A DNA stretch of 64,000 bases from Ichthyophis bannanicus (taxonomy: Eukaryota > Chordata > Amphibia > Gymnophiona > Ichthyophiidae). Positions 38,817 through 49,345 of the stretch are shown piece after piece. Positions within the stretch are counted from its first letter, which is position 1; each line of letters opens with the position of its first letter. A program made the translations under genes and the position numbers. The stretch covers positions 1,488,001 to 1,552,000 of the forward strand of contig JAWIIG010000037.1 of NCBI GenBank assembly GCA_033557465.1. Reading direction: 5' to 3'. The notes under the pieces are model-generated. The model ran no database searches and was not told the origin of the DNA. It was given only the letters and a program-made list of their open reading frames with translations.

Positions 38817-41629
38817 CATTTGTCAATACATATGTGTCACTGTGTGATGCATATCAGAGTTGACACAACGGTGTACAAATGCTGTCCTGGTTATATGGGT
38901 GTTTTGGATCATTGGTTGCCCTAAAAATAGCCCCCCATGGCCCTCATGACCATGAAAACTGCCTCTCAGTAATGTCACAGAGGGATTCACAGTGAAACTG
39001 CACACCCCTCCCCTCTTCCTCATGCATCCCTTCCACACATGTGAATATATTACTTGCCTGTCTCAGTTCCACAGTTCACCTGCTATAAACACATGCATAG
39101 CTGTTCTCTGGGATTTTTACTGCCATGCACTGTTAGCATATCAGTGTAACACCTACAGAATGCATATGGGATGGGCCTGAGATAAGTGTGCACCTTACAT
39201 ATTCACTGTATGTGGGACACCCCTGCTATGCAACAGCATGTGTATGACACATGGCATTGTTACTAGGACTTGCCATTTAATGATTAGCAGCAGCCCTGTG
39301 AAACAACGAAGTGTATCTGTGACCAGCAAGGAATACAACTACATTCGCCCCAAGGTGCATGAAGTGGCCTCAGCACAACCTGCTGGCTTCGAAAAAGTGC
39401 ATTCATAGCTCCACATTGTTGGTATGAGAAGGGCATCTTATGTCAACCTGTTGCCAGGGATTGCAGCATTGAACCATGTGGGCCCAAATCTGCTAGTGGC
39501 CGTGAGCAAACATATCCACATGCTGTGTCCGGCCTTACAGCAGGGGGGGGGAGGGGGAGCTCTCCCACTGTATCCTCAGTAGCAGTTGCTTGCATGAACC
39601 AATCTGCTAGCTGAAGTCTGGTGTGTCTCATAGGTGGAACACAAGACCTGCACCATCTCTGTAGTGTGTGATGGCATGCACACGTGTGCACTCTAACCAG
39701 CTGCTATGAAGGGACAAAGGACAGTAGGTCATGTGCACATATAACTGTTGCAAGAAGGACATGAGCTCTTAAAACACTGCATGAACATATGTTCTGTCAT
39801 TGCCATATAAAAGCTGTCTATTGCAAGAATGTAGGGTCCACCGAGCATCACGATAAGCCACAAATGTTTCAACAGGGGAGCAGGTACAAAAATTCTTTGA
39901 ATACACTAGAAATGGTCAATTGGTGTAGGACCAAATAGATTACATCATGTGAAGGCATTCCCCAACACAGTAATCCACTTGGTGGTCCATTTAATACAGC
40001 ATAGTAATCACAGGCATCTAGCTCCAAAACTGTTAGCCCCAAAAATGCTATACACTTAGCTGGCTAATGACATCACACTTCCAAGTTAGACGCTGTCCAC
40101 TTCACAGGTTCAAACTGAAGTTCCTCCGGCTCAGTGCTGGGTTGCTAACATAGGGTAATAACCTGGTTCTGCTTCAGCGAGATGATTTGTGTTCCTGCAT
40201 TGAAGTGTCAATTAAGAGATGTTGTACAAATGAATATTTCAATGCAGCAACAAAAGCCCTCTCCATGAAGCACACTGCTTTATTGCACACCTTGCACACC
40301 TTGCTTGCAGCACATATGCACACTTCATATTCATCCCCAGACCTCACCTTCCCCACTGGCTGCATTTCAGTGCTGAGAATCCACTCCACCTTGATGTTGG
40401 GGATGCTCATGATCCCCTCGCAGAACTGTGTGGCAAACATTACATCCTCCCATAAATTGTTAAATTTTACCACATACCTGCACAAAAGCCTAGCTGATGT
40501 CATAAGCACAGGGAATTTTCAACTGACTATGACACCACAGCATTTCTACTGGGTGATAGAAATAACCCCTTTCTACATACACCCAGTCAATCTTGCTGCT
40601 GACAGTGATGGAAGCTGCATCTCTATGAGTTGTGGCAAACTTTGGTCATATATCAGTGTGCAATATATTTCATTAGGGAGGGCTGACATCTACATGCATA
40701 ACAAATGCTGCCATTCTAGTCAAGAGGAGGACATGTTCTGGAGTGTCAAGTAGCAGGCTAACATAAGCATCTGTTATCTTTTCTATATAACATACTGCTT
40801 TGAGTTCATCTCTGCTGTGACAGTGCATTGACCAAAGTGCTGCTGTGTGGATAAGGGTCAACCTCCTGGACCATTGTGCAAGGACACCCAGATAAAGCCA
40901 CACATTGTGAGGGCCTTGTACAGATGACAACTATCTCTTGCAGAGAGGTCATATGCTGCCCATGTGTTCACATACAGGATAGGCACCAGATATGGCTATG
41001 GTGCAAAGAGTTGCAATGGACATGATGCACCCTCATTGGAAAAGAAGCGTAGCTAGTAAATAGGTAATGGTGCTCCTCATGGTCTAAATATGTAGGCCAC
41101 AGTTGTTAATATAGGAATGACATAAGCAGGGTTGGTCTGATAGGAGACACTCACTCCCACTGGAGAATACCACCATGCCTATAGCTGGATAACAGAGTCT
41201 GCTGGAACTGCCAATATGCAGCCAGCTACTGAAAGGCATGGTGACAGGCCACCTAGAGTTATGTCTGAAATGAGTGGACATGTCAGTGAACCATTGTATA
41301 GACCTGTGCACAAATAAAAACACACATAAGGAGGAATAAAGGTATAACAAATACAGTATATATTTTTTAAAACTATGTACAAGCTACTTGTGTGCAACAC
41401 AGAGGGGCAAACATGCCTCTCTGTCCATGTTTGGGATGGGGCAGAGAAAGGAGGGAGCTGGCCAATGCTGCATGACCTCTGGCCATAGAGGAGTCAACAC
41501 GGAGACTGGGATTAATGCTCTCACATGTGTGGCTCCTCCCTCCTGGGTCGATGTGGCAGATGGGCTCACAGTTCATTGATCTCCTCCTCAAGCAACTGCA
41601 GCCCATCAGCCACCTTTACCACATAGTCT
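38817..41629. other. Unassigned 2.8 kb stretch
   Basis: Base composition is moderate and short ORFs occur on both strands, up to 188 codons at 40187-40753 and 111 codons opposite. None shows a recognisable motif, and the two strands are equally open. It may be intron DNA or the body of an old DNA transposon. Confidence 0.35.
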
Positions 41630-42057
41630 CCTCCTGGGTCCTCTTTAATAATGGTTTATGGACTTTTCCTCCAGGAACTTGTCCACATCTTTTTTAAACC
41701 CAGCTACACTAACAGCTCTGAAAATGAATTCCAAAGTTTGATTATGCATTGAGTGAAAAAATATGTTCTCTTATTAGTCTTAAATGTGTTATATTGTAGC
41801 TTCATTGCATGCCCCTAGTCTATCTACATTTTGATGGCGTAAACAACCGATCTATGTTTACCCGTTCCACTCCATTCATTAATTTATAGACCTGTATCAT
41901 TTCTCCCCTCAGCCATCCCTCAGCCATCTTTTTTCCAAGTTGAAGAGCCCTAACCTTTTAAGTCTTTCTTCATAGCCATTTTGGTGGCTCTTCTCTGTAC
42001 TTTTTCTAATTCTGCTATATCCTTTATAAGATATGGTGCCAGAATTGCACACAATAT
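41630..42057 (-). mobile_element. CR1 LINE 3' part, truncated at both ends
   Basis: The plus strand shows the inverse of the CR1 C-terminus: 'GGAACTTGTCCACATC' (from KGLDKFLEE), 'CCCGTTCCACTCCATTCATT' (from LMNGVERV), and at the right 'GCCAGAATTGCACACAATAT'. It carries frameshifts and is more diverged than the 13232-16672 subfamily. Confidence 0.85.
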
Positions 42058-42586
42058 TCAAGGACTACCAAAAGGGACTGCTTCCACTGGAAAGAAATCT
42101 GCACTTGCAAGTATTCACTTCTGGAAAATTATCTAAATCTTGGGGTAAAGGGAATTCTTTAGGCTAAAGCTGATAAATATGTATATGTGTATATGTTGTC
42201 AGCACTCCCTGGTGGCCAGTGGCTGTAAGGGTAGGCTGAGCATTTTTATTGTTTCAAGGAGGAATGGGCTCTTTAAGGCCAAGTGCAGGTTGGTCTTTGT
42301 AGTCCAGCTCCTTGTATGAACAAATTGTATAAGCCAAATAGAGGGTATTAAGGCTTTTATTTCCCCTTTAACGCAAAGGCTCAATAAGGCACAGAAATAA
42401 AGAAAGTCCTTTCTTTCAGGGTTCCAGCAAATATAAGCAAGAAGAAAAACTGTTACAAGTTTCACAGTTGATTGGAGAGATTAACTGAAAGATTCTCTTA
42501 CTTTAGAGCAACTTAAATGAGCAAAACAATTCTCTGGCACTTAGCACAAAACATGAGCATTCTCAAAGCAAAAAGGTCTGTTCACT

Positions 42587-43747
42587 TCACAGTTCTGCTA
42601 ATGACTCAAGGCTGCTAGCAATACACAAGGTACAATCCATAAATTCATCTGGAGGCATGGGAATAGGATTCTCTAGGTCTATTTCCATGGACTCTGGGTC
42701 ACTGGCCTCGCCCTCTGAATTGGATGTCTCCCTTGCTGCTATGCTTTCCCAGACTCTGTCTCTGTTTGCTTGTTTCCAATAGGGCTGTTCTAAGGCTCCC
42801 AAACGAACATGGCCTGTTCTTCTGCCCTTAAATACTGGTTTGTAAAGCTCTGACTTGTCTCCTTTTCTCCTGCACTGAGCTTCTGTTTCACCAGAGCTTC
42901 TAGGAGATAAACTTTCTTTTATAAATGAAGTGGCACCATACCTGGGCTTCCTCCTGTAGCCGGTATAACTGGAGCGTTCTCTCCGAGGCACCTCTCTCTG
43001 GAGACCGGCTTTCTCTTGGAACCTTCTGAGCAGTGCTTTACCTTTCTATAGTTCAGGAAAACCTGGTGAGGAATCCGGATTTCCTTGCTTCTGGGTAAAG
43101 GTAGCTCTGCTATCAGAACCTTTCCTTCTTGTACCTTTTAATCCTGATTCAGACTCCTCTGGTGAGCGTAGGCTTCTCTCAAAGCATGACTTTCTCCTCC
43201 CAAGCTCTTTGCCTCTGTGGTCCTTTGCTACCGAGTTTCTCTCCAGACTGACTCTCCTCGAGCTGTCTTTCTTTCTGACTTTCTCTGCTCCTTTTCCAGT
43301 ACTTACTATTCTGGGCGTTCTGCTTGATCCAGCTACACTGCTTGGGCTGGAGGTGTCGCTCCTTCCGTCTGAAGTGCTTCTCCTGGCAGTCTCTCTCTGG
43401 ACTGCTTTCCTCCAGACTGCTTCCCTCTGGACCGGTTCCCTCTGAACTGGTTCCTTCTCCTGGCCTGCTTTCCTCTGGACTGGTTCCTCCTGCTGGCCTG
43501 CCTTCCTCTGAACTGCCTTTCTCTTATAAAGGCATTCTACCTTTGAGTTTCCCGGGCTTGTCGTCAGGTGCAGCTGATTAGCTCTTGCATAATCAGTGGC
43601 TGGGTGTGTTAACTCAGCCCCAGTAGTTTTGCTCCTGCTCCCTCTAGCTGGGCTGCAAGGTAATTTCATCCTCTGCACATCAACAGCTCTGTTAAAGACA
43701 GGTTTTTTTTCTGAGTCTGCACTCTCAGTAGCTTCAGCTTCATGACA
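42587..43747 (-). pseudogene. Uncharacterised protein in LTR-like unit C (one in-frame stop)
   Basis: I do not recognise the family. The frame is open from the unit's first codon (TGT CAT, Cys-His) and the first Met codon is at 43678. It runs 43747-42587 with a single stop at 43046-43048, the two halves being in the same frame. The first half has a short tandem motif of the type 'VQRKAGQ/VQREPVQ' and many Arg, Lys, Ser and Glu residues. The second has 'RRERSSYTGYRRKPRYGA' and ends with the acidic tail 'ESMEIDLENPIP' then 'EFMDCTL'. The tail matches the relatives at 11020-11116 and 44145-44240. Confidence 0.5.
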
Positions 43748-44144
43748 ATTGTGACCAACTCCCCTTTAAAACCCCCAGTATCAGTAGGTAGGGTTTAAGC
43801 AAGTGGTTTCCCCCACTGAACAGCTACTTTCACAAATCCTGAAGCAGAGCTTCTTGGGAGATGTAGTCCCTTCGCTGACCAATGAGGAGCAGTTGTGGAT
43901 TCAAAAGTGGTTCAAGCAAACAAAGGATTTATTTCCCCTCCCGGGGTAGGATTTTTAACCAGGAAATAAGGTAACACAAAACCAGGTACTTTCTGGTATA
44001 AGGACAAATTAAAGGTTTTCAACATAAAGGCTTACTTCAACATAAACACATTAGTTTCCAGCATTTCAAGGTAACAGTTCTGTTTCTTCACAGCTGTACG
44101 CTTTTAACTCCAAGCAATGCTGCCTTTCTCTTTAAAGCATGAAC

Positions 44145-45033
44145 TCAGCGTAATGATATTATCTCATTAGAAAAAGTTATCGTACAGTCCATTACTTCAT
44201 CCTTAGTATTTACATGCTCTGGCTCAATGTCCATTAATTCTTCCTCTGAAACAGGAAATGTTTGTAACTGCAACCCTGGTGCCACGCCTTTCCTTACTGC
44301 TCCAGGCTTCTTGTGATACTCCTGAATTAAGTATTGGTTCAAGTAAGCATTCTCAATACAGTCCTTCTCATTACAGCCCCAACTTTCTGGGTAAATGAAA
44401 TCACTGTAATCATTAGCTCCCCAGCCTTTAGGCTCACCTTTAAACCTAGCTGGTAGAGGTTTTCTCTGTGGCTTAGAACTGGCTGTAGGTTCCCAACCTG
44501 AGTTGTGCACAGAGGCTTTCAATTGCCTTCCTGGCTTTCTTTCTTTTCTGTACTCCCCAGAATATGGCAGGTAATCCAGACTGCCTTTGCTGTATCCTTC
44601 CCTTGGGGTTTCTATTCTCTTCCTGAAGGGAAGCTCCGTTTGACCCTTCCACGGAGACTCTGTCCTTCTCCTTTCACTGCTCTCTTCACTGCAGCTCCCG
44701 TAGCCCACCTGGCTGCCTGCTTGGCTGCTCGTCTCACCTCCTTCACCTCTGCCTTTGCCTTCCTCGCCTTCGCCTAAGCCTTACTCCATAGGCTCAACTG
44801 TGACCTCTTTATTAGAGTGAATTCTAGGGTAGAGCTTGACTCCTCCCCCTAACAGGTGTGCTGAATCAACTTGTGACTCATTCTCTAAGTGGTAGCACGG
44901 GCGTATCCCTTTCCCTTGTGCTTGGTTTCTGTGGTAACCAGAAGCCATGTGCTCTTGTTTACATCTGAGCACTGCTCCTGTTTCCTGCTTTTTAGCTTCT
45001 TCTAACGGGCTGGAAGGACCCACTATGTCACAC
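44145..45033 (-). pseudogene. Uncharacterised protein in LTR-like unit B (one in-frame stop)
   Basis: The frame is open from the element edge ('CDIVGPSSPLEEAKKQETGA') to 44145 with a single TAA at 44783-44781; both halves share one frame. The body is basic and polar ('SSERRRTESPWKGQTELPF', 'RKERKPGRQLKASV'). The C-terminus is 'EEELMDIEPEH', then 'EVMDCTI', ending 'IISLR'. That end matches element A ('ELMECENSE', 'EPMDCSL', 'FSLR') in order and spacing although the bodies hardly align. A Met at residue 30 ('EHMASGYHRN') is a possible start. No known domain is apparent. Confidence 0.5.
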
Positions 45034-45061
45034 AATGTATATGTGTATTTGCTAATTTAGT

Positions 45062-46050
45062 CAGGGCATAATATCAGCAGATAGCTTAAAACCCAGCAGA
45101 GAGTGTTTAGGTTAAATTTAAAACCTAGCAGAGAGCTTTTAATTTACTTTTAAAAAACAGCAGAGCTTTAAGGTTAAATTTAAAACTCAGAAGAGGGCTT
45201 TTAGTTTGTCAAACCAGAAGAGAGCTTTTAGTTTAAATTTAAAACCAGAAGAGAGCTCTTAGTTTAAGTTTAAAACTCTAGTATCAGCAGAGAGCTTTTA
45301 ATTTAAATCAAATCAGAGTATAGTTTAGCATAGAAGGAAAAATAGGGTAAAATATTATTTGAGTTGACATTAATAAATAGTTTCTAGATACTTTTACAAA
45401 GAGACCTTCCACCTAGTAGGCAAGAGATCTGGGAATTTGTTTTAAATAGGTGTTAAAGCCAAGTGAAAAGTCAAAGGGGCAATTTGAAAGGCTCCCTCTA
45501 TCAAACCTAGGGCTGTGTGAATCACCAAGGAAATTGTTAACAGATTACCTTAGAAGCACTGGCATAAATAGGTAACCAGAACTCTGTGATTCTCAGTCTT
45601 GAAAGACTACCAAAAGGGACTGCTTCTATTGGAAAGAAATCTACACTTATAAGTACTCACTTCTGGGAAATTCTCTAAATCTTGGGGAAAAGGGTATTCT
45701 TTGGGTTAAAATTGATAAATCTGTGTATTTTAGAATACAATGTATTTGTTTACTCAGTCAGGACCTAGTATCACCAGATAGCTTTTAGTTTAAATTTAAA
45801 AGCCAGCAGAGAGCTTTTAGTTTACTTTAAAAAAAACAGCAGAGAGCTTTTAGTTTAAATTTAAAACCAGCAGAGAGTTTTTAGTTTAAATTTAGAAACA
45901 GCTGAGCTCTTAGTTTAAATTTAAAACTCAGCCAGGGCCTAGTATCAGCAGAGAGCTTTAAGCTTAAATTAAAAACTCAGTCTGGACCTAGTATCAGAAA
46001 AGAGCTTTTCGTTTAAATTTAAAAACAGCAGAGATCTTTAAATTTAAATC
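45062..46050 (+). repeat. AT-rich minisatellite, unit about 30-40 bp
   Basis: The unit 'AGAGAGCTTTTAGTTTAAAT' followed by 'TTAAAACCAGC' is repeated about 7 times at 45062-45310 and again at 45765-46050, with length variation. Units contain the palindrome TTTAAATTTAAA. The two blocks correspond to the two copies of the larger tandem repeat. Confidence 0.9.
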
Positions 46051-46186
46051 AAATCTTTACCTTAGAAGCACAGGTCTGGGACATGTGTAGCTAGCCAGCC
46101 TTTACTAAGTGTTAGCTCCCTTCCACCTACCCCGACTCCTTCCCATTCAAAGCATAATCTTAGCTTTATAGGCTCTTAAACCTATT

Positions 46187-46424
46187 AAAGGGGGGAAGTT
46201 GGTCATTGTCACTTTCAGGTTCAGCTGGTTATCATTACAAGGAATAGATTAAGGTCCTAAAGTTAATTAATCTTGAGGTGAACAAAGCCCCTTAAAGGTA
46301 ATTGGTATAGTTGTATCAGTACAAGTATCCCTAGCAACTTTAGGTAAACAACTTAAATAGCTAAACAAAACCTTAAAACTAAGATGCACACAGCAGTCCA
46401 GCAGTGGTATGGGGTCTATCCAGT
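46187..46424 (+). other. Polypurine-tract-like sequence and flank
   Basis: AAAGGGGGGAAGT at 46187-46199 is followed by TGGTCATTGTCACTTTCAGG. The minus-strand B/C border at 43771-43735 has TTTTAAAGGGGAGT then TGGTCACAATTGTCATGAAG. The shared order suggests that this is the 3' end of an internal region of the same or a related LTR element. The rest to 46424 is unassigned. Confidence 0.4.
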
Positions 46425-46719
46425 CTTTTGCACTGAGTGTCACACGTACAATTTTATCCCAGTTGGCGAAGTGTCTTAAATGTGCACTAGGTGCAAGGAA
46501 CTCTTTGCCCTCAGGGAATGAGTCTGATCGCTGGAGGCTAGAGTAGCAGACTTGGAGGACATAAGGAAGACAGAGTGGTATATAGATGAGACCTACAGAG
46601 ACATAGTACTGAAGTCCAACCTCTAATCTGGCAGCTTCTCAGTTTCCATAGAGGGGAGAGGTCACATGAAAGGACAGCATCACCTTGGTATGGCAGGAAG
46701 TGATCCTGTAGCTAAGACC

Positions 46720-46905
46720 TGTCCCACAAACACAAACAAAGAGCGAGTAACAAACAAATACTTTATTGAAAAATGGTCAATGCCAAGGCAACCAGCCAAC
46801 AAGAGAAAAAAAGCCTGACACGGCTGTGTTTTGGCGTGGCCTTTTTCGTCTTTGTTTACGGTACTTGTGAGTACTTTCCTGTGGACCGCTAGGATCTGTA
46901 AACCC
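46720..46905 (-). mobile_element. Short insert in CR1 ORF1, SINE-like
   Basis: CR1 ORF1 sequence ('HHLGMAGSDPVAKTCP') stops at 46719 and resumes at 46906 ('RTKEVSPGPCAHEGRVRK'). The insert read on the minus strand ends '...TTTTTCAATAAAGTATTTG' with a polyadenylation-like AATAAA and a TTTG-rich tail, and contains the near-palindrome ACACAGCCGTGT. No internal tRNA promoter is clear. Confidence 0.5.
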
Positions 46906-47470
46906 CTTTCGCACCAAGGAGGTTTCTCCAGGGCCATGTGCCCATGAGGGAAGGGTTAGGAAAGCTGTTATAGTTGGCAATTCAATCATTAGGCATGTAG
47001 ATAGCTGGGTAGCTAGCGGATGTGACAACCACCTGGTAACATATCTTCCTGGTACGAAGGTAGAAGACCTCATGCACCACCTAAACAAGGTTTTAGATAG
47101 TGCTAGGTAGGGGTCTGCTGTCTTGGTACATGTTGGCACCAAGGACATAAGAAAGTGTGGTAGGGAGGTTCTGGAGGCCAAATTTAGGCTTTTAGATAGG
47201 AAGTTAAAATCCAGAACTTACCAGAGTAGCATTCTCAGAAATGCTTCCCGTTCCATGCGCAGGATCCAAAAGACAGGCAGAGCTCCGGAGTCTCAATCCA
47301 TTGATGAGACAATGCTACAAAGAAGAGTATTTTGGATTTGTTAGGAACTGGGAACATTCTGGGGAAGGAAGGGGCTTTTCCAAAAGGATTGGCTCCACCT
47401 TAACTGTGATGGAACCAGGCTGCTGGCATTAACCTTTAAAAAGGAGACAGAGCAGCTTTTAAACTAGATG
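46906..47470 (+). pseudogene. CR1 ORF1 esterase domain
   Basis: The peptide shows the nucleophile block 'KAVIVGNSIIRHVDSWVA' (GNS in place of the GDS of SGNH hydrolases) and 'VLVHVGTKDIRK', the GTND-like block with Asn replaced by Lys. It then runs 'LDRKLKSRTYQSSI', after which frames change to 'RSLNPLMRQCYKEEYFGFV'. It corresponds to the family's Ser/Gly/Asn/His blocks. A stop occurs before 'GSAVLVHVGT' and the catalytic Asn is lost, so it is inactive. Confidence 0.75.
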
Positions 47471-49032
47471 TTAGGAGAAAGCCTTCAGTTGCCCAGGAGC
47501 GCATGGTTTGGAAGGATGCATCCTTGAAGGATACCAGCAAAATAGGGAATTTAGGGCATCCTGACAGAGAACTAGAATATATAGCACTAAATGAGAGGTT
47601 AAATATGACTGTCATCTCAGAGACCTGGTGGAATGAGGACAGCCAGTTAGACACTATGATACTTGGGTAAAAACTGTATCACAATGATAGAGTAGATCAA
47701 ATTGGTGGAGGAGTTGCGCTCTATGTTAGAGAGGGCATTGAGTCACATTGGATTAAAGTTTTGCAGGAAAAAAAGTACATTGTAGAATCTCTATGGATAG
47801 AAGTTCTATGTAAAAAGTGGAAGGTGATGACAGTGAGGGTACCGACCACCTGACCAGAATGAACAGATGGATGATGAATGCTCAAGGAAATCAGGGAAAC
47901 TAACTAAAGTTACAACGCAGTAATAATGGGTGATTTAAATTACCCCGGTATTAATTGGGTCAATGTCACAGCAGGACAGGCTAGGGAGATAGTTTCTAGA
48001 TGAAATAAATAATTGCTTCTTGGAACAGCTGCTTCATGAGCTGACAAGAAGGGAAGCTATTTTAGACATAGTCCTTAATGGAACACTAGATCTGGTGCAA
48101 GAGATAAGGGTTTTGGGGCCACTTGGCAATAGTGATCATAGTATGTTAACATTTAATGTAATAAATGGACGACAGACTGCAAAAAAAATCCACACTATTA
48201 CCTTTTAACTTTCAAAAGGGAGACTATCATAAAATGAGGAAAATAGTTAAGAAAAAACTAAAAGGAGCAGCTGCAAAGGTTAAAAATTTACATCAAGCAT
48301 TGGTGGTGTTTCAAAGTACTATCGTGGAAGACCAAAGCAGATGTAATCCACGCTTTAAAAAAAGTGGAAAGTAGGCCAAAAAACTGCCAGCATGGTTTAA
48401 AGGCATCCTTCAGGAAATGGAGAAAGGAACCTAATGATGAACACTGGTAATGACATAAGCATTGGCAAGTTTAATACAAGACATTAATGAGGCAAGCAAA
48501 GAGAGAATTTGAAAAGAAGCTTATCTTGGAAGCAAAAACATATAATAAAAACATTTTCAAGTAAATCAGTAGCAAAAAACATGTGAGAGTCAGTTGGATC
48601 ACTGAATGATAGAGGGGTAAAAGGGAGGAGAGACCAAATGAATTCTTTGCTTTGGTCTTTACTGAAGAAGATGTAGGGAAGATACCCGTGCCTGAAATGG
48701 TATATAAAGGTGATGCAGCGGAAGAATTGAAAGAAATATCGATAAACAGGGAGAATGTATTACAATTGTTTGATAAATTGAAGAGTAGCAAATCACCTGG
48801 TATACATCCAAGGGTTTTGAAAGAAGATTGCAGACCTACTATTAGTAATCTGTGAACTATCATTCAAATCATCTGTGATATCTGAGGATTGGTGAGTGGC
48901 CAATGTAACTCGAATTTTTAATAAGGGTTCCAGAAGTGATCCGGGAAACTACAGACCTGTGAGCCTGATGTCAGTACGAGGAATAATGGTAGAAACCATT
49001 ATAAAGGACAAAATTATTGAACATATAGATAG

Positions 49033-49345
49033 TTATTTTATTTATTTATTTTTTATTTATTTTATTTTATTATATACCGCACTCTTTAGTATCAGCGCGG
49101 TTTACATGGAACAAGGAACCATAAACAACAAGTTTTTTACATAGAACAGGGAGGTACAACTTGGATAACTTAGGGAGACATGCAAAACAACTATTTACAT
49201 ATGTAACAGTAATCTTTGAGGAATGGTCTATGAGCAATCTACGGATAGGTATTAAAAGTAGGCATTATGTGCGGCTATGGTGGATTATGATTTATCTTGT
49301 AGTATTGTATAAATAAGTGGTGTTTGAGTGCTCTCCTGAATTGCA
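49033..49345 (-). mobile_element. L2-type LINE 3' end inserted in CR1
   Basis: The minus strand ends 'GTAAACCGCGCTGATACTAA' then GTGCGGTATATAATAAAATA and (TAAA)n. The CR1 reading 'HVDS/H-LMGESQHG' is interrupted between 49032 and 49346, so this is a clean insertion. Confidence 0.75.

Larger units (their letters stand above)
42197..45034 (-). mobile_element. LTR-like composite element (units B and C), 4-bp target duplication
   Basis: On the minus strand it begins TGTGTGACATAGTGGG at 45034 and ends AGTGCTGACA at 42197, flanked by ATGT (plus strand) at 42193-42196 and 45035-45038. It comprises unit B (45034 to about 43748) and unit C (43747-42197). Each has a long ORF, a GGGGAAATAAA polyadenylation signal and a short trailer, as in element A at 10031-11494. 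The B/C border carries TTTTAAAGGGGAGT, a polypurine-tract-like sequence. B and C are too different to be the two LTRs of one recent insertion, so recombination or an old composite is likely. Confidence 0.65.
42058..46066 (+). repeat. Two-copy tandem repeat of about 500-700 bp, first copy split by an LTR-like insertion
   Basis: Unit 1 starts at 42062 (GGACTACCAAAAGGGACTGC), is interrupted at 42196/45035, and continues to about 45600. Unit 2 starts at 45603 with the same sequence (GACTACCAAAAGGGACTGCT). Both contain 'TTGATAAAT...GTATTT' and 'CAGTCAGG-C(C)TA(G)TATCA', then a minisatellite, then 'TTACCTTAGAAGCAC'. Unit 1 without the insertion is about 700 bp; unit 2 is shorter. Confidence 0.8.

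Noticed and set aside
40187..40753. 188-codon ORF as a candidate gene
   Set aside because: The opposite strand is equally open over the same interval, composition is unremarkable, and no motif supports either frame.
43209..43581. Plus-strand ORFs of 78 and 85 codons
   Set aside because: They are antisense shadows of the Arg/Glu-rich repeat in the LTR-like protein on the minus strand.
42197..45034. Reading the two units as an ordinary 5' LTR and 3' LTR pair of one provirus
   Set aside because: LTRs of one insertion start identical, and these units differ so strongly that their proteins align only at the C-terminus. A composite origin fits better.
45062..46050. CRISPR-like array of direct repeats
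   Set aside because: Repeats are irregular, contiguous and AT-rich without unique spacers, in a vertebrate genome; it is a minisatellite.
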